A stretch of DNA of 45,583 nt from Candidatus Epulonipiscium sp. Its GTDB lineage: Bacteria > Bacillota > Clostridia > Lachnospirales > JAAYNZ01. The position numbers and the translations under genes are program-made. The notes below the pieces were generated by a model, which searched no databases, was not told the DNA's origin, and was given only the letters and a program-made list of their open reading frames with translations. Where the stretch lies: contig JAAZLH010000045.1 in the NCBI GenBank assembly GCA_012799415.1, forward strand, positions 1 through 45,583, written 5' to 3'. Shown here piece after piece: positions 33,743 through 41,041 of the stretch. Every line of letters begins with the position of its first letter. Within the stretch, counting starts at the first letter, position 1.

Positions 33743-33994
33743 ATGATTGCAAAAAGTGATCTTTTGCAAGTAAGAAAAGACATCGAAGGATTTGTCGGAA
33801 GCAAAGTTCGGGTAAAGGCAAATAAAGGCAGGAAGAGGATCGTGGTTAAAGAAGGTGTCCTAGAAAATACCTACCCAAGTATTTTTGTCATTCGAGTACA
33901 GAACGAATTTGAAGACACGTTTCGTAGTGTTTCGTATAGCTATACAGATCTACTCACTCATACTGTTGAACTCTCTCTCTGTAAAGAACAATAA
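33743..33994 (+). CDS. veg: Veg protein
   Basis: Small cytoplasmic protein of 83 aa that matches the conserved Veg family almost throughout: DLLQVRKDIEGFVGSKVRVKAN, KEGVLENTYPSIFVIR, and SYSYTDLLTHTVEL. In Bacillus, Veg is highly expressed and influences biofilm formation; its molecular role is not settled. Two consensus promoters precede it. The gap to sipL holds an inverted repeat that could terminate the veg transcript. Confidence 0.93.
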   Translation: MIAKSDLLQVRKDIEGFVGSKVRVKANKGRKRIVVKEGVLENTYPSIFVIRVQNEFEDTFRSVSYSYTDLLTHTVELSLCKEQ

Positions 33995-34013
33995 AATATT
34001 GTCCGGCAGTCAT

Positions 34014-34072
34014 AAATTCCCTCCCTACTTTAATATACTTAGTATAGACAAAGGTATGAGGAGGGAATTTTT
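34014..34072 (+). promoter_or_regulatory. Inverted repeat burying the sipL ribosome-binding site
   Basis: AAATTCCCTCC at 34014-34024 is the exact inverse complement of GGAGGGAATTT at 34060-34070, which contains the Shine-Dalgarno of sipL; TTTTT (34068-34072) directly precedes the ATG. Between the arms a small palindrome TATAC-TTA-GTATA can nest. The same element can therefore act as a terminator for veg and block translation of sipL from read-through RNA. GTCATAAA at 34009-34016 resembles a sigma-E -35 element; a transcript begun downstream of it would lack the left arm. Confidence 0.6.
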
Positions 34073-35647
34073 ATGTCAATAGAACTAATCAAAGACAGAA
34101 TCATGCTGGATCAGAGGGTAGGCGCTGAGTCCGTTCAGATCATTTTAGAAGACGATGTCATCGTGCCTGATATTAAACCTGATATAGCTGAAATACTTCA
34201 AGTAGAAGGCAAAATAGACCTAGATCCCCCTGAGCTTAGTTCGGATCGTATAGGCTACAATGGAAAATTACAAGTACAAATTTTGTATGCAGCCCAAGGG
34301 TCAGACAAACCCGTACATAATATGACTGCTATCTTTCCAATTGATGATTTTATTCATATGGAAGGCGTACAAAAAAATATGATCGGAGAAGTTCAGTGGG
34401 ATATTGAACATTTAGAGTACAAATTATTAAACGAAAGAAAAATTCATATTCAAGCTGTTGTAGAAGTAACGGGAAATGTCATGCAAATGGTAGAAAACGA
34501 AGTTTTGGTTGAAGTAAAAGGATTACGTGACGTACAAGTACAAACCCAACCACTGGCAGTGAGTCAATTAGTTTATAATCAACAAGAAAATTTTGTTATC
34601 AAAGATGAGTTATCGGTTCCAGCAGGTAAGCCTAATGTTCAAGAAATCCTTCGTTTTCATGCATCTATTATCAACAAAGATGTAAAAGTGGTTGATCATA
34701 GAATTATACTTAAAGGTGATTTGCGTTTATGTATTATTTATACAGGATATCATGACGATTTACCTGTACAATTCATTGAGTATGAACTCCCTTTTAACGG
34801 TGTTTTAGACTGTCCAGGAGTTACAGAAGAGATGTATAATGAAATTGATCTTATGATTGTAGAGAACTTTATACAAGTGAAACCAGATATGGATGGAGAA
34901 GAGAGGGTAATAGAACTAGAGGTTATTGTAGGAGCCAAAGTAAAGGTCACAGGAATTCAAACTATTAAAGTGATAGAAGATGCTTACTGTCCAGGGAAAA
35001 AAATGGCTATCAAAAGGGAACCGGTTCAGTATCAAAAAATTCTTTGCAAAAACAAAGCCCAAGCCGTTTTAAAAGAGACACTTCATCTTGGAGCAGGGGC
35101 ACCTAAGGTGAAAGAAATCTACTATATGACGGGGCAGCCCAAAGTAGAAGAAGTAAAAGTTGTTGAAGATAAAGTTATTGTGGAGGGTGTAGTGCATATT
35201 CAGTACTTTTATGCTACTACCCAGACTAGTTATCCTGTTTATGCTCAGGAAGAAACATTACCATTTAGACAGGTATTAGAAACAAAAGGAGTTACATTGG
35301 ATATGCCAGTTACCCTGAAAACTACCTTAGATTATATTAGTTGCAATAATATTGGATCAGAAGAAGTAGAGGCGCGGATTGCTCTTTCTTTTGATGCTTT
35401 TGTAGTAGAACAAAAGGAATTTCAGTCTATTGATGCCATCGAGTTGCAAGATTTAGATCCTAATTATATTAAATTACTCCCCAGTATGACTATCTATTGT
35501 GTGCAAAAAGGGGATAGTTTGTGGAAAATTGCAAAAAAGTATAATACAACTGTGGATGAATTAGCCTTATTAAATGATATTGAAGATATAGAAAAAATAT
35601 ATCCAGGGCAAAAACTATTAATCTTGAAAAAAATGATAGATTTCTAG
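34073..35647 (+). CDS. sipL: SipL: SPOCS/DUF3794 and LysM spore morphogenetic protein
   Basis: Protein of 524 aa with repeated SPOCS (DUF3794) domains and a C-terminal LysM at about residues 475-520 (YCVQKGDSLWKIAKKYNTTV, then IYPGQKLLILKK). This architecture is that of SipL of Clostridioides difficile, which binds the SpoIVA ATPase through LysM and is needed for spore coat assembly. It is a mark of the clostridial lineage, since Bacillus uses SpoVM/SpoVID instead. It is made in the mother cell. The ribosome-binding site lies in an inverted repeat. Confidence 0.93.
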   Translation: MSIELIKDRIMLDQRVGAESVQIILEDDVIVPDIKPDIAEILQVEGKIDLDPPELSSDRIGYNGKLQVQILYAAQGSDKPVHNMTAIFPIDDFIHMEGVQKNMIGEVQWDIEHLEYKLLNERKIHIQAVVEVTGNVMQMVENEVLVEVKGLRDVQVQTQPLAVSQLVYNQQENFVIKDELSVPAGKPNVQEILRFHASIINKDVKVVDHRIILKGDLRLCIIYTGYHDDLPVQFIEYELPFNGVLDCPGVTEEMYNEIDLMIVENFIQVKPDMDGEERVIELEVIVGAKVKVTGIQTIKVIEDAYCPGKKMAIKREPVQYQKILCKNKAQAVLKETLHLGAGAPKVKEIYYMTGQPKVEEVKVVEDKVIVEGVVHIQYFYATTQTSYPVYAQEETLPFRQVLETKGVTLDMPVTLKTTLDYISCNNIGSEEVEARIALSFDAFVVEQKEFQSIDAIELQDLDPNYIKLLPSMTIYCVQKGDSLWKIAKKYNTTVDELALLNDIEDIEKIYPGQKLLILKKMIDF

Positions 35648-35719
35648 GCCAATTTGCAAATGGCCCTGTGTATAAAATTCCATTCAATGCACAAAATAAA
35701 CTTGAATGGAGGTGTTTTG

Positions 35720-35893
35720 ATGAAAAGGGTCAATCGTAAAATAGAGCGTTTTCCAAAAAAACAAACGCATTCCTTTCCTAGTTCTGCAGCTCAAGCTGCT
35801 CAAAAAGAAGCAGAGGGATATACTGGCGTAGAGGAAACGACAGAGTTAGTAGAGATAGCAGAAGAACTTAGCCCTGATGATTATGAAAAATAA
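35720..35893 (+). CDS. Small charged protein of unknown function
   Basis: Reading frame of 57 aa with an excellent TGGAGGTG ribosome-binding site 7 nt before ATG 35720. Its N-terminal third is basic (MKRVNRKIERFPKKQ), the C-terminal half acidic (EETTELVEIAEELSPDDYEK). It has no Cys, no transmembrane segment and no recognised domain. It lies 72 nt after sipL, before a terminator, so may be co-transcribed. It is too short to judge by similarity. Confidence 0.6.
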   Translation: MKRVNRKIERFPKKQTHSFPSSAAQAAQKEAEGYTGVEETTELVEIAEELSPDDYEK

Positions 35894-35905
35894 AATATTA
35901 ATTTT

Positions 35906-35945
35906 AAAACAGTTTTCAAGGCAAGCCAAGAAAACTGTTTTTTAT
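35906..35945. terminator. Bidirectional terminator between the small gene and nfnB
   Basis: AAAACAGTTTTC (35906-35917) and GAAAACTGTTTT (35930-35941) are perfect complements, followed by TTTT on the plus strand and by T-rich sequence on the minus side. Confidence 0.8.
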
Positions 35946-37327
35946 TATTTTTTTAATTGAATATATTCATGGATTCCCTGAGCGGCTCTTTTTCCTGCTT
36001 CCATAGCTAGTATAACCGTTGCTGCCCCTGTTACTGCATCTCCACCAGCGAAAATTCCTTGTTTTGATGTACGTCCTTTTTCATCTGACACAATGCATCC
36101 CCATTGATCGATTTCTAGCCCTTCTGTTGTGGCAGGAATTAAAGGGTTGGGTGAAGTTCCTAAAGACATAATAACAGTATCGACTTCTAGTAAGAATTCT
36201 GAATTAGGTAGGATTTCTGGCCTACGTCTACCGGATTCATCAGGTTCTCCCAGCTGCATTTTCACGCATTTCATTCCAGTAACCCAACCGCTTTCATCTC
36301 CTATGATTTCTGTAGGGTTAGTTAGGATTTCAAATTTGATACCTTCCTCTTTTGCGTGGTGAACTTCCTCTAACCTAGCGGGGAGTTCAGCTTCTGACCG
36401 TCGATATACAATAGACACTTCTGCCCCTAATCGTAGAGCTGTTCTAGCGGCGTCCATAGCTACGTTGCCTCCTCCTACAACAGCTACCCGTTGGCCTACT
36501 CGAATAGGAGTGTCGTAGTCAGGTTTAAAAGCTTTCATTAAATTAGCCCGGGTTAAAAATTCATTAGCCGAAGAAACACCATTTAGGTTTTCACCTGGAA
36601 TCCCCATAAACTTAGGAAGTCCTGCTCCAGAACCAACAAAAACTGCATTAAATCCTTCTTCTTCTAAGAGTCCATCAATGGTGATGGTACGTCCTATAAT
36701 CACATCTGTTTCTATTTTTACTCCTAATTTTTTTAGGTTTTGTATTTCATGAGCAACAACAGTATCAGGAAGTCTAAATTCGGGAATTCCGTAGACTAGG
36801 ACACCACCTGGTTCATGTAAGGCTTCAAAAATAGTTACATCATATCCTTCTTTAGCCAAATCTCCAGCACAAGTGATACCCGCTGGGCCAGCCCCTACAA
36901 TAGCTACCTTATATCCATTACTTTCTTTTTTTGTACCTACTTCGATGTTATTTTCTCTAGCCCAATCTGCAGCAAATCGTTCTAATTTTCCAATGGCAAT
37001 AGAATCCCCTTTTTTAGCTAGAATACAAGTTTTTTCGCATTGGATTTCTTGAGGGCATACACGTCCGCAAACAGCTGGTAAGGCTGTATAGTCTGCAAGA
37101 ACTTGAGCAGCTTTGGCAAATTCCCCGTCAGCAATATGTTGGATAAATCCAGGTATATCAATGGATACGGGACAATTTCCACGACAAAGAGGTTTTTTAC
37201 ATTGTAAACATCGCTTCGCTTCTAAAATAGCTTCTTCTTCTGTATATCCTAAGCATACTTCTTTAAAATTGGTAGCTCGTATTTTCGGATCTTGTTCTGA
37301 AATAGGTGTTCTAGTAAAACGGTCCAT
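35945..37327 (-). CDS. nfnB: NfnB-type large subunit of NADH-dependent ferredoxin:NADP oxidoreductase
   Basis: Flavoprotein of 460 aa, similar to the small subunit of glutamate synthase. The N-terminus has two [4Fe-4S] cysteine clusters (CLQCKKPLCRGNCPVSIDIP; CGRVCPQEIQCEKTC). An FAD motif (VGAGPAGITCAGDLA) and an NADPH motif (GGGNVAMDAART) follow. Pairing with the NfnA-like gene makes electron bifurcation between NADPH, NAD and ferredoxin likely, rather than glutamate synthesis, for which no large subunit is seen. Its start ATG shares one base with the stop of nfnA (TAATG), and AAGGGGGG precedes it. A longer frame from 37351 overlaps nfnA and is less likely. Confidence 0.88.
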   Translation of the reverse strand: MDRFTRTPISEQDPKIRATNFKEVCLGYTEEEAILEAKRCLQCKKPLCRGNCPVSIDIPGFIQHIADGEFAKAAQVLADYTALPAVCGRVCPQEIQCEKTCILAKKGDSIAIGKLERFAADWARENNIEVGTKKESNGYKVAIVGAGPAGITCAGDLAKEGYDVTIFEALHEPGGVLVYGIPEFRLPDTVVAHEIQNLKKLGVKIETDVIIGRTITIDGLLEEEGFNAVFVGSGAGLPKFMGIPGENLNGVSSANEFLTRANLMKAFKPDYDTPIRVGQRVAVVGGGNVAMDAARTALRLGAEVSIVYRRSEAELPARLEEVHHAKEEGIKFEILTNPTEIIGDESGWVTGMKCVKMQLGEPDESGRRRPEILPNSEFLLEVDTVIMSLGTSPNPLIPATTEGLEIDQWGCIVSDEKGRTSKQGIFAGGDAVTGAATVILAMEAGKRAAQGIHEYIQLKK

Positions 37328-38196
37328 TAGTATTCCCCCCTTACATGACATTTTTTATCTTTATCTTGATGAATATGGTGGTGTTCTTCTTTTTTATATT
37401 GTCCTTGGCGTTGGATTGCTTCATCAAAATCTACTAAATGCCCATCAAATTCGGGCCCATCTACACAAGCAAATTTAATCTTACCATCAATTGTTACACG
37501 ACAAGCACCGCACATTCCTGTTCCGTCTACCATAATAGGATTCAGGCTAACTACCGTTGGAATATCTAATTTTTTTGTCAATTCACATACAAACTTCATC
37601 ATAATCATAGGGCCAATAGCGATGGCTTGATCATAATGTTTCCCTTGGTTTTCTACTAAATCCTTCAGAAGATCTGTTACCCGCCCATGATAGCCGTAAC
37701 TACCATCATCTGTTGCAAGATGTAAAGTTCCTACGCTTTGCATTTCCTCTTCTAAAATTAGAAGTTCTTTGGTTCTTGCTCCTATAATAATATCTACTTC
37801 TACACCTTGCTCATGCATCCATTTGGCTTGGGGATAAACTGGTGCAACACCTACCCCGCCAGCAATAAATACGACTTTTCTATTTTTCAATTCCTTAAGA
37901 TCTTCGTTAATAAAAGCTGAAGGCACACCCAAAGGACCAACAAAGTCTTCAAAATAATCTCCTTCATGATACTGCTCCATTTTCTGGGTAGAGCTTCCTA
38001 GAGCTTGCACAACAATAGAAACTGTTCCTGCTTCACGGTCATAATCACAAATAGTCAATGGAATTCGCTCGCCTCTTTCATCCATTCTAACGATAATAAA
38101 TTGACCAGGTTGAGCAGATTTTGCAATCCTTGGAGCCAAAATGTCCATTAAGAATATTTTGGGCGCCAGTTCTTTCTTCTTCACTATCTTATACAT
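37327..38196 (-). CDS. nfnA: NfnA-type subunit: FAD/NAD-binding, [2Fe-2S] electron-transfer protein
   Basis: Flavoprotein of 289 aa of the dihydroorotate dehydrogenase electron-transfer (PyrK/sulfide dehydrogenase) type. FAD-binding RxxS-like region is RIPLTICDYD, the NAD part begins with VVFIAGGVGVAPVYPQAKWM. The C-terminus shows the [2Fe-2S] cysteines (GTGMCGACRVTIDG, then KFACVDGPEFDG) and ends in a His/Lys-rich tail. Together with the co-translated NfnB it would form the NfnAB complex that makes reduced ferredoxin from NADPH or the reverse in anaerobes. The ribosome-binding site GGGAGGAA is well placed. Confidence 0.9.
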   Translation of the reverse strand: MYKIVKKKELAPKIFLMDILAPRIAKSAQPGQFIIVRMDERGERIPLTICDYDREAGTVSIVVQALGSSTQKMEQYHEGDYFEDFVGPLGVPSAFINEDLKELKNRKVVFIAGGVGVAPVYPQAKWMHEQGVEVDIIIGARTKELLILEEEMQSVGTLHLATDDGSYGYHGRVTDLLKDLVENQGKHYDQAIAIGPMIMMKFVCELTKKLDIPTVVSLNPIMVDGTGMCGACRVTIDGKIKFACVDGPEFDGHLVDFDEAIQRQGQYKKEEHHHIHQDKDKKCHVRGEY

Positions 38197-38372
38197 CTTT
38201 TTCCTCCCATTTCTATGCTAGATCATTCTTTATGTGTTTTTTTATATTTTTTATCAGAAGCAATTGTATGATACTTGTTTTACTACAGTTTTCCCTTTAT
38301 GTCAATGATATGAGGTTTATTTTTACACAGGGATTAAAAAAATATTTTAGATCTTATGTATATGGACAATTT

Positions 38373-38401
38373 CCTCCTCGTAAAATAGATATAGAAGGAG
38401 G
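38373..38401 (+). promoter_or_regulatory. Weak anti-Shine-Dalgarno pairing before the deacetylase gene
   Basis: CCTCCT at 38373-38378 can pair with the ribosome-binding site AGGAGG at 38396-38401. Only six base pairs, so it may be chance; recorded because sipL shows a stronger form of the same arrangement. Otherwise nothing clear is seen in the 211-bp gap between nfnA and this gene. Confidence 0.25.
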
Positions 38402-38407
38402 GGTAAT

Positions 38408-39157
38408 ATGAACAAAAAGATATGGCATCCACTACTTGTTTTCTGCTGTCTTTTTATCAGTGTACAATTTTTTTTACACATAGATAAAAGATTACAGGGA
38501 GTTGCAGTTTTTAAAACCAGTTCACAAATTGTTTCTTCAGGTCCCAGTGAAAAAAAAAGAGTTGCTTTAACTTTTGATGATGGACCTCACCCTATCTTCA
38601 CACCTCAGATTTTGGATATCTTAGCAGAGAATGAGGCGAAAGCGACCTTCTTCGTTTTGGGTATGTACGCTCAGCGTTATCCTGATATCATTAAACGTCA
38701 AGCTGCAGAAGGACATGAGATTGGGAATCATACGTTTACCCATATTGATATCCATCAGGTTTCTAAAGAGCAAATAGAAGATGAATTTTTAAAAACCCAA
38801 GAAATCATTTTTTCTTTAACTGGAAGCTTTTCTTCCCTTTTTCGTCCACCTTATGGGCTTTATGATGTCGATATTCTTAATCTTACTAAGGAAAATAATA
38901 CGACCCTTATTTTGTGGTCTACTTTTCAAGATTCTAAAGATTGGAGTAATCCAGGCATTAACAAAATTGTGGATGTTACAGTTTCAAAAATACAAAATGG
39001 GGATATTATTTTATTTCATGACTATGTCTATAAAAAAAATAGTCATACAGTAGAAGCCTTAAAGATTATTTTACCTAAATTAAAAGAAGAAGGGTACGAA
39101 TTTGTTACAGTATCAGAATTACTAGAAAACAAAGATCCTCAGAAAGCTTCAGAATAA
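38408..39157 (+). CDS. Polysaccharide deacetylase (NodB-fold)
   Basis: Exported or membrane-anchored enzyme of 249 aa with an N-terminal hydrophobic segment (about 7-24). The CE4 motifs are complete: VALTFDDGPHP with the catalytic Asp pair, GNHTFTHIDIHQ with the metal histidines, FRPPYGLYD, ILWSTFQDSKDW, and ILFHDYVYKKNSHTVEALK near the C-terminus. It removes acetyl groups from peptidoglycan or another N-acetyl sugar polymer. In spore formers such short CE4 proteins are often sporulation genes, but nothing in the sequence fixes its role. Confidence 0.9.
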   Translation: MNKKIWHPLLVFCCLFISVQFFLHIDKRLQGVAVFKTSSQIVSSGPSEKKRVALTFDDGPHPIFTPQILDILAENEAKATFFVLGMYAQRYPDIIKRQAAEGHEIGNHTFTHIDIHQVSKEQIEDEFLKTQEIIFSLTGSFSSLFRPPYGLYDVDILNLTKENNTTLILWSTFQDSKDWSNPGINKIVDVTVSKIQNGDIILFHDYVYKKNSHTVEALKIILPKLKEEGYEFVTVSELLENKDPQKASE

Positions 39158-39179
39158 AAGTTGTTTTTATATAAAGAAA

Positions 39180-39212
39180 AGCCAGCACCTACACTCTATG
39201 TAAGTACTGACT
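39180..39212 (-). terminator. Terminator of tRNA-Arg
   Basis: On the minus strand a 14-bp stem (with three G-T wobbles) forms between 39199-39212 and 39180-39193, followed by TTTTCTTT. Confidence 0.7.
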
Positions 39213-39222
39213 CCACTTGTAA

Positions 39223-39296
39223 CGCACGCAGTAGGATTCGAACCCACGACTTTCTGATCCGAAGTCAGACGCTCTATCCAGCTGAGCTATGCGTGC
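39223..39296 (-). tRNA. tRNA-Arg with anticodon TCG
   Basis: On the minus strand the acceptor arms GCACGCA and TGCGTGC, the D arm GCTC...GAGC, the anticodon stem TCTGA/TCAGA with loop CTTCGGA (anticodon TCG, reading CGA), and the T arm GTGGG-TTCGAAT-CCTAC fold without a flaw. Discriminator base is G. The CCA end is not encoded: TTA follows. Its own promoter and terminator flank it. Confidence 0.96.
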
Positions 39297-39327
39297 TTGT
39301 CCTGTGATTATTTAAATCACGTTGATT

Positions 39328-39356
39328 ATTATAACACAGGGACTTTAAAAAGACAA
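39328..39356 (-). promoter_or_regulatory. Promoter of tRNA-Arg
   Basis: Minus-strand TTGTCT (39356-39351) and TATAAT (39333-39328) with a 17-bp spacer, about 32 nt before the tRNA 5' end. Confidence 0.75.
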
Positions 39357-39402
39357 GCACTTTATATAATATCCTTTAAATTACAAAAATAATAAAAAAG
39401 TA

Positions 39403-39431
39403 TTGACAAATAGAAAATCATCCTATATACT
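39403..39431 (+). promoter_or_regulatory. Promoter of the fatty-acid synthesis operon
   Basis: TTGACA (39403-39408) and TATACT (39426-39431) are 17 bp apart. A FabT-type operator overlaps the last base of the -10 box and the transcription start. Confidence 0.85.
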
Positions 39432-39459
39432 TTGACTATCAAAATATTTGAATTACAAA
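39431..39459 (+). promoter_or_regulatory. Tandem FabT-type boxes of the fatty-acid operon
   Basis: TTTGACTATCAAA at 39431-39443 is a palindrome (TTTGA-N3-TCAAA) nearly identical to the FabT site of streptococci. A second, weaker copy TTTGAATTACAAA follows at 39447-39459. They cover the transcription start, where binding would repress. The operon's second gene is a FabT-like MarR regulator, so autoregulation is likely. Confidence 0.8.
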
Positions 39460-39478
39460 CAATAAGGAGGATCGCTCC

Positions 39479-40552
39479 ATGAAAATATCTCCATTACAAA
39501 TCGGTTCACTCTTTGCACCTGTACCTATCGTACAAGGAGGCATGGGTGTTGGTATATCCTTATCTGGCTTAGCTTCTGCTGTTGCTAATGCTGGCGGGAT
39601 TGGTGTTATTTCAGGAATTCAGATTGGATTTCAGGAGCCAGATTTCTATCAAAATTCTGTCCGAGCAAATCAAAGGGCACTCCGTAAAGAGATACAAAAA
39701 GCTAAAGAGCAAAGCCCTAAGGGTATTATTGGAGTTAATTTTTTAACTGCCATGCAACGATATACAGAGATGGTTAAGATTGCAGTAGAAGAAAAAATAG
39801 ATATTATTTTTTCTGGTGCAGGCCTTCCTGTGGAACTTCCAGCCTTGATACAAGGGAGCCAAACTAAGATTATTCCTATCGTTTCTTCTGCTAAAGCAGC
39901 TGCTGTAATCACAAAGTTATGGGGTAGAAAGTATAATTATCTTCCTGATGCGATTGTGGTAGAAGGGCCAGAAGCAGGTGGTCATTTAGGTTTTAGCAGA
40001 GAAGAATTAGAAGGAAATACAAGACAAACCCAACTACCTGTCTTAATTCAAGAGGTGAAAAAAGTATTGCAACCTTTTGAAGCTAAAGCAAATCGTAAAG
40101 TTCCATTGATTGCAGCAGGTGGGATTTTTACGGGGGCAGACATTGCAAAAGTACTGAAGCTAGGTGCTAGCGGGGTGCAAATGGGGACCCGATTTATTGC
40201 TACAGAGGAATGTGATGCTCCGCCCCAGTTTAAGCAGCTTTATATAGGGTTACAGAAGGGTCAGATCGGTTTAATTAATAGTCCTGTAGGCTTACCTGGT
40301 AGAGCTTTGCAAACTTCTTTCACTGAAGAAGTAGCAAAACATTCTATACCCGTAAAAAAATGCTTAGGATGTTTAAAAACATGCAATCCAAAAGAAACTC
40401 CTTATTGCATTTCTGAAGCGCTGGTTCAGGCAACAAAAGGAAATCAGCAAGAGGGATTATTTTTTGCGGGTACCAACGCATATCGGATGAAGGAAATTGT
40501 GAAGGTGGAGGAATTAATAGGAGAGCTTATGAAAGAGATACATATGAAATAG
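39479..40552 (+). CDS. FabK/nitronate monooxygenase-like FMN enzyme
   Basis: Cytoplasmic TIM-barrel FMN protein of 357 aa. VQGGMGVGISLSGLASAVANAGG at the start, VEGPEAGGHLGFS with the expected active-site His, AAGGIFTGADIAKVLKLGASGVQMGTRFI for FMN phosphate binding. Unlike the shorter FabK at 42361 it carries a C-terminal extension with four Cys (CLGCLKTCNPKETPYC), which may bind metal. Place in a fatty-acid operon, under the FabT box, suggests an enoyl-ACP reductase or a related lipid oxidoreductase, but nitronate monooxygenase activity is equally possible. The ribosome-binding site is AAGGAGG. Confidence 0.8.
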   Translation: MKISPLQIGSLFAPVPIVQGGMGVGISLSGLASAVANAGGIGVISGIQIGFQEPDFYQNSVRANQRALRKEIQKAKEQSPKGIIGVNFLTAMQRYTEMVKIAVEEKIDIIFSGAGLPVELPALIQGSQTKIIPIVSSAKAAAVITKLWGRKYNYLPDAIVVEGPEAGGHLGFSREELEGNTRQTQLPVLIQEVKKVLQPFEAKANRKVPLIAAGGIFTGADIAKVLKLGASGVQMGTRFIATEECDAPPQFKQLYIGLQKGQIGLINSPVGLPGRALQTSFTEEVAKHSIPVKKCLGCLKTCNPKETPYCISEALVQATKGNQQEGLFFAGTNAYRMKEIVKVEELIGELMKEIHMK

Positions 40553-40570
40553 ATAAAAGGAGGAATGGGT

Positions 40571-41026
40571 ATGGATAAGGCTATTCAAGTCCTCAATGGA
40601 TTGTTAGTAGAGATATTCAATGATATTTTAAAAATAGAGCAAACAGCTTTACAGCAAGGAAAGTTTAATGACCTCTCTATTACTGAAATTCATACCATTG
40701 AAGCCATTGGGCTTTATGAGGGGAGAACTATGTCAGAAGTAGCAGCAGATCTAGATATTACAGTAGGTACCCTTACAACAGCAATTCAACGATTAGTAAA
40801 GAAGGGGTATGTAGAAAGAAAAAGAATTGAGGAAGACCGCCGTATTGTTCAAATCCAATTAACACGTAAAGGGAAATTAGCTTGGCGAATCCATGAAAAA
40901 TTTCATACAGATATGATTAAGAATATGGTGCAAGGATTAGAATTGGAAGATCAACAATTATTAATTGGTTCTTTAGAGCAGTTACATGGATTTTTGAAAG
41001 AAAAGTATCATCTAGGTAAGGAATAG
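40571..41026 (+). CDS. fabT: MarR-family regulator FabT
   Basis: DNA-binding repressor of 151 aa. Winged helix runs from about residue 30 to 105 (LSITEIHTIEAIGLYEGRTM, AADLDITVGTLTTAIQRLVKKGYVERKR, then DRRIVQIQLTRKG). FabT proteins use long-chain acyl-ACP as co-repressor and bind TTTGA-N3-TCAAA boxes of their own operon. Such boxes are present at 39431. ATG 40571 is chosen over 40565, which overlaps the end of the ribosome-binding site GGAGG. 15 nt separate it from fabH. Confidence 0.87.
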   Translation: MDKAIQVLNGLLVEIFNDILKIEQTALQQGKFNDLSITEIHTIEAIGLYEGRTMSEVAADLDITVGTLTTAIQRLVKKGYVERKRIEEDRRIVQIQLTRKGKLAWRIHEKFHTDMIKNMVQGLELEDQQLLIGSLEQLHGFLKEKYHLGKE

Positions 41027-41041
41027 TAAAGGAGGGGGGAG

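Noticed and set aside
35945..37351. Glutamate synthase small subunit
   Set aside because: Similarity is real, but no large subunit is next to it and an NfnA-type partner overlaps its start, so NfnB is the better reading.
39479..40552. Calling the first operon gene simply nitronate monooxygenase
   Set aside because: Motifs allow it, but position under a FabT box in a fab operon makes a lipid role at least as likely, so a neutral name was kept.
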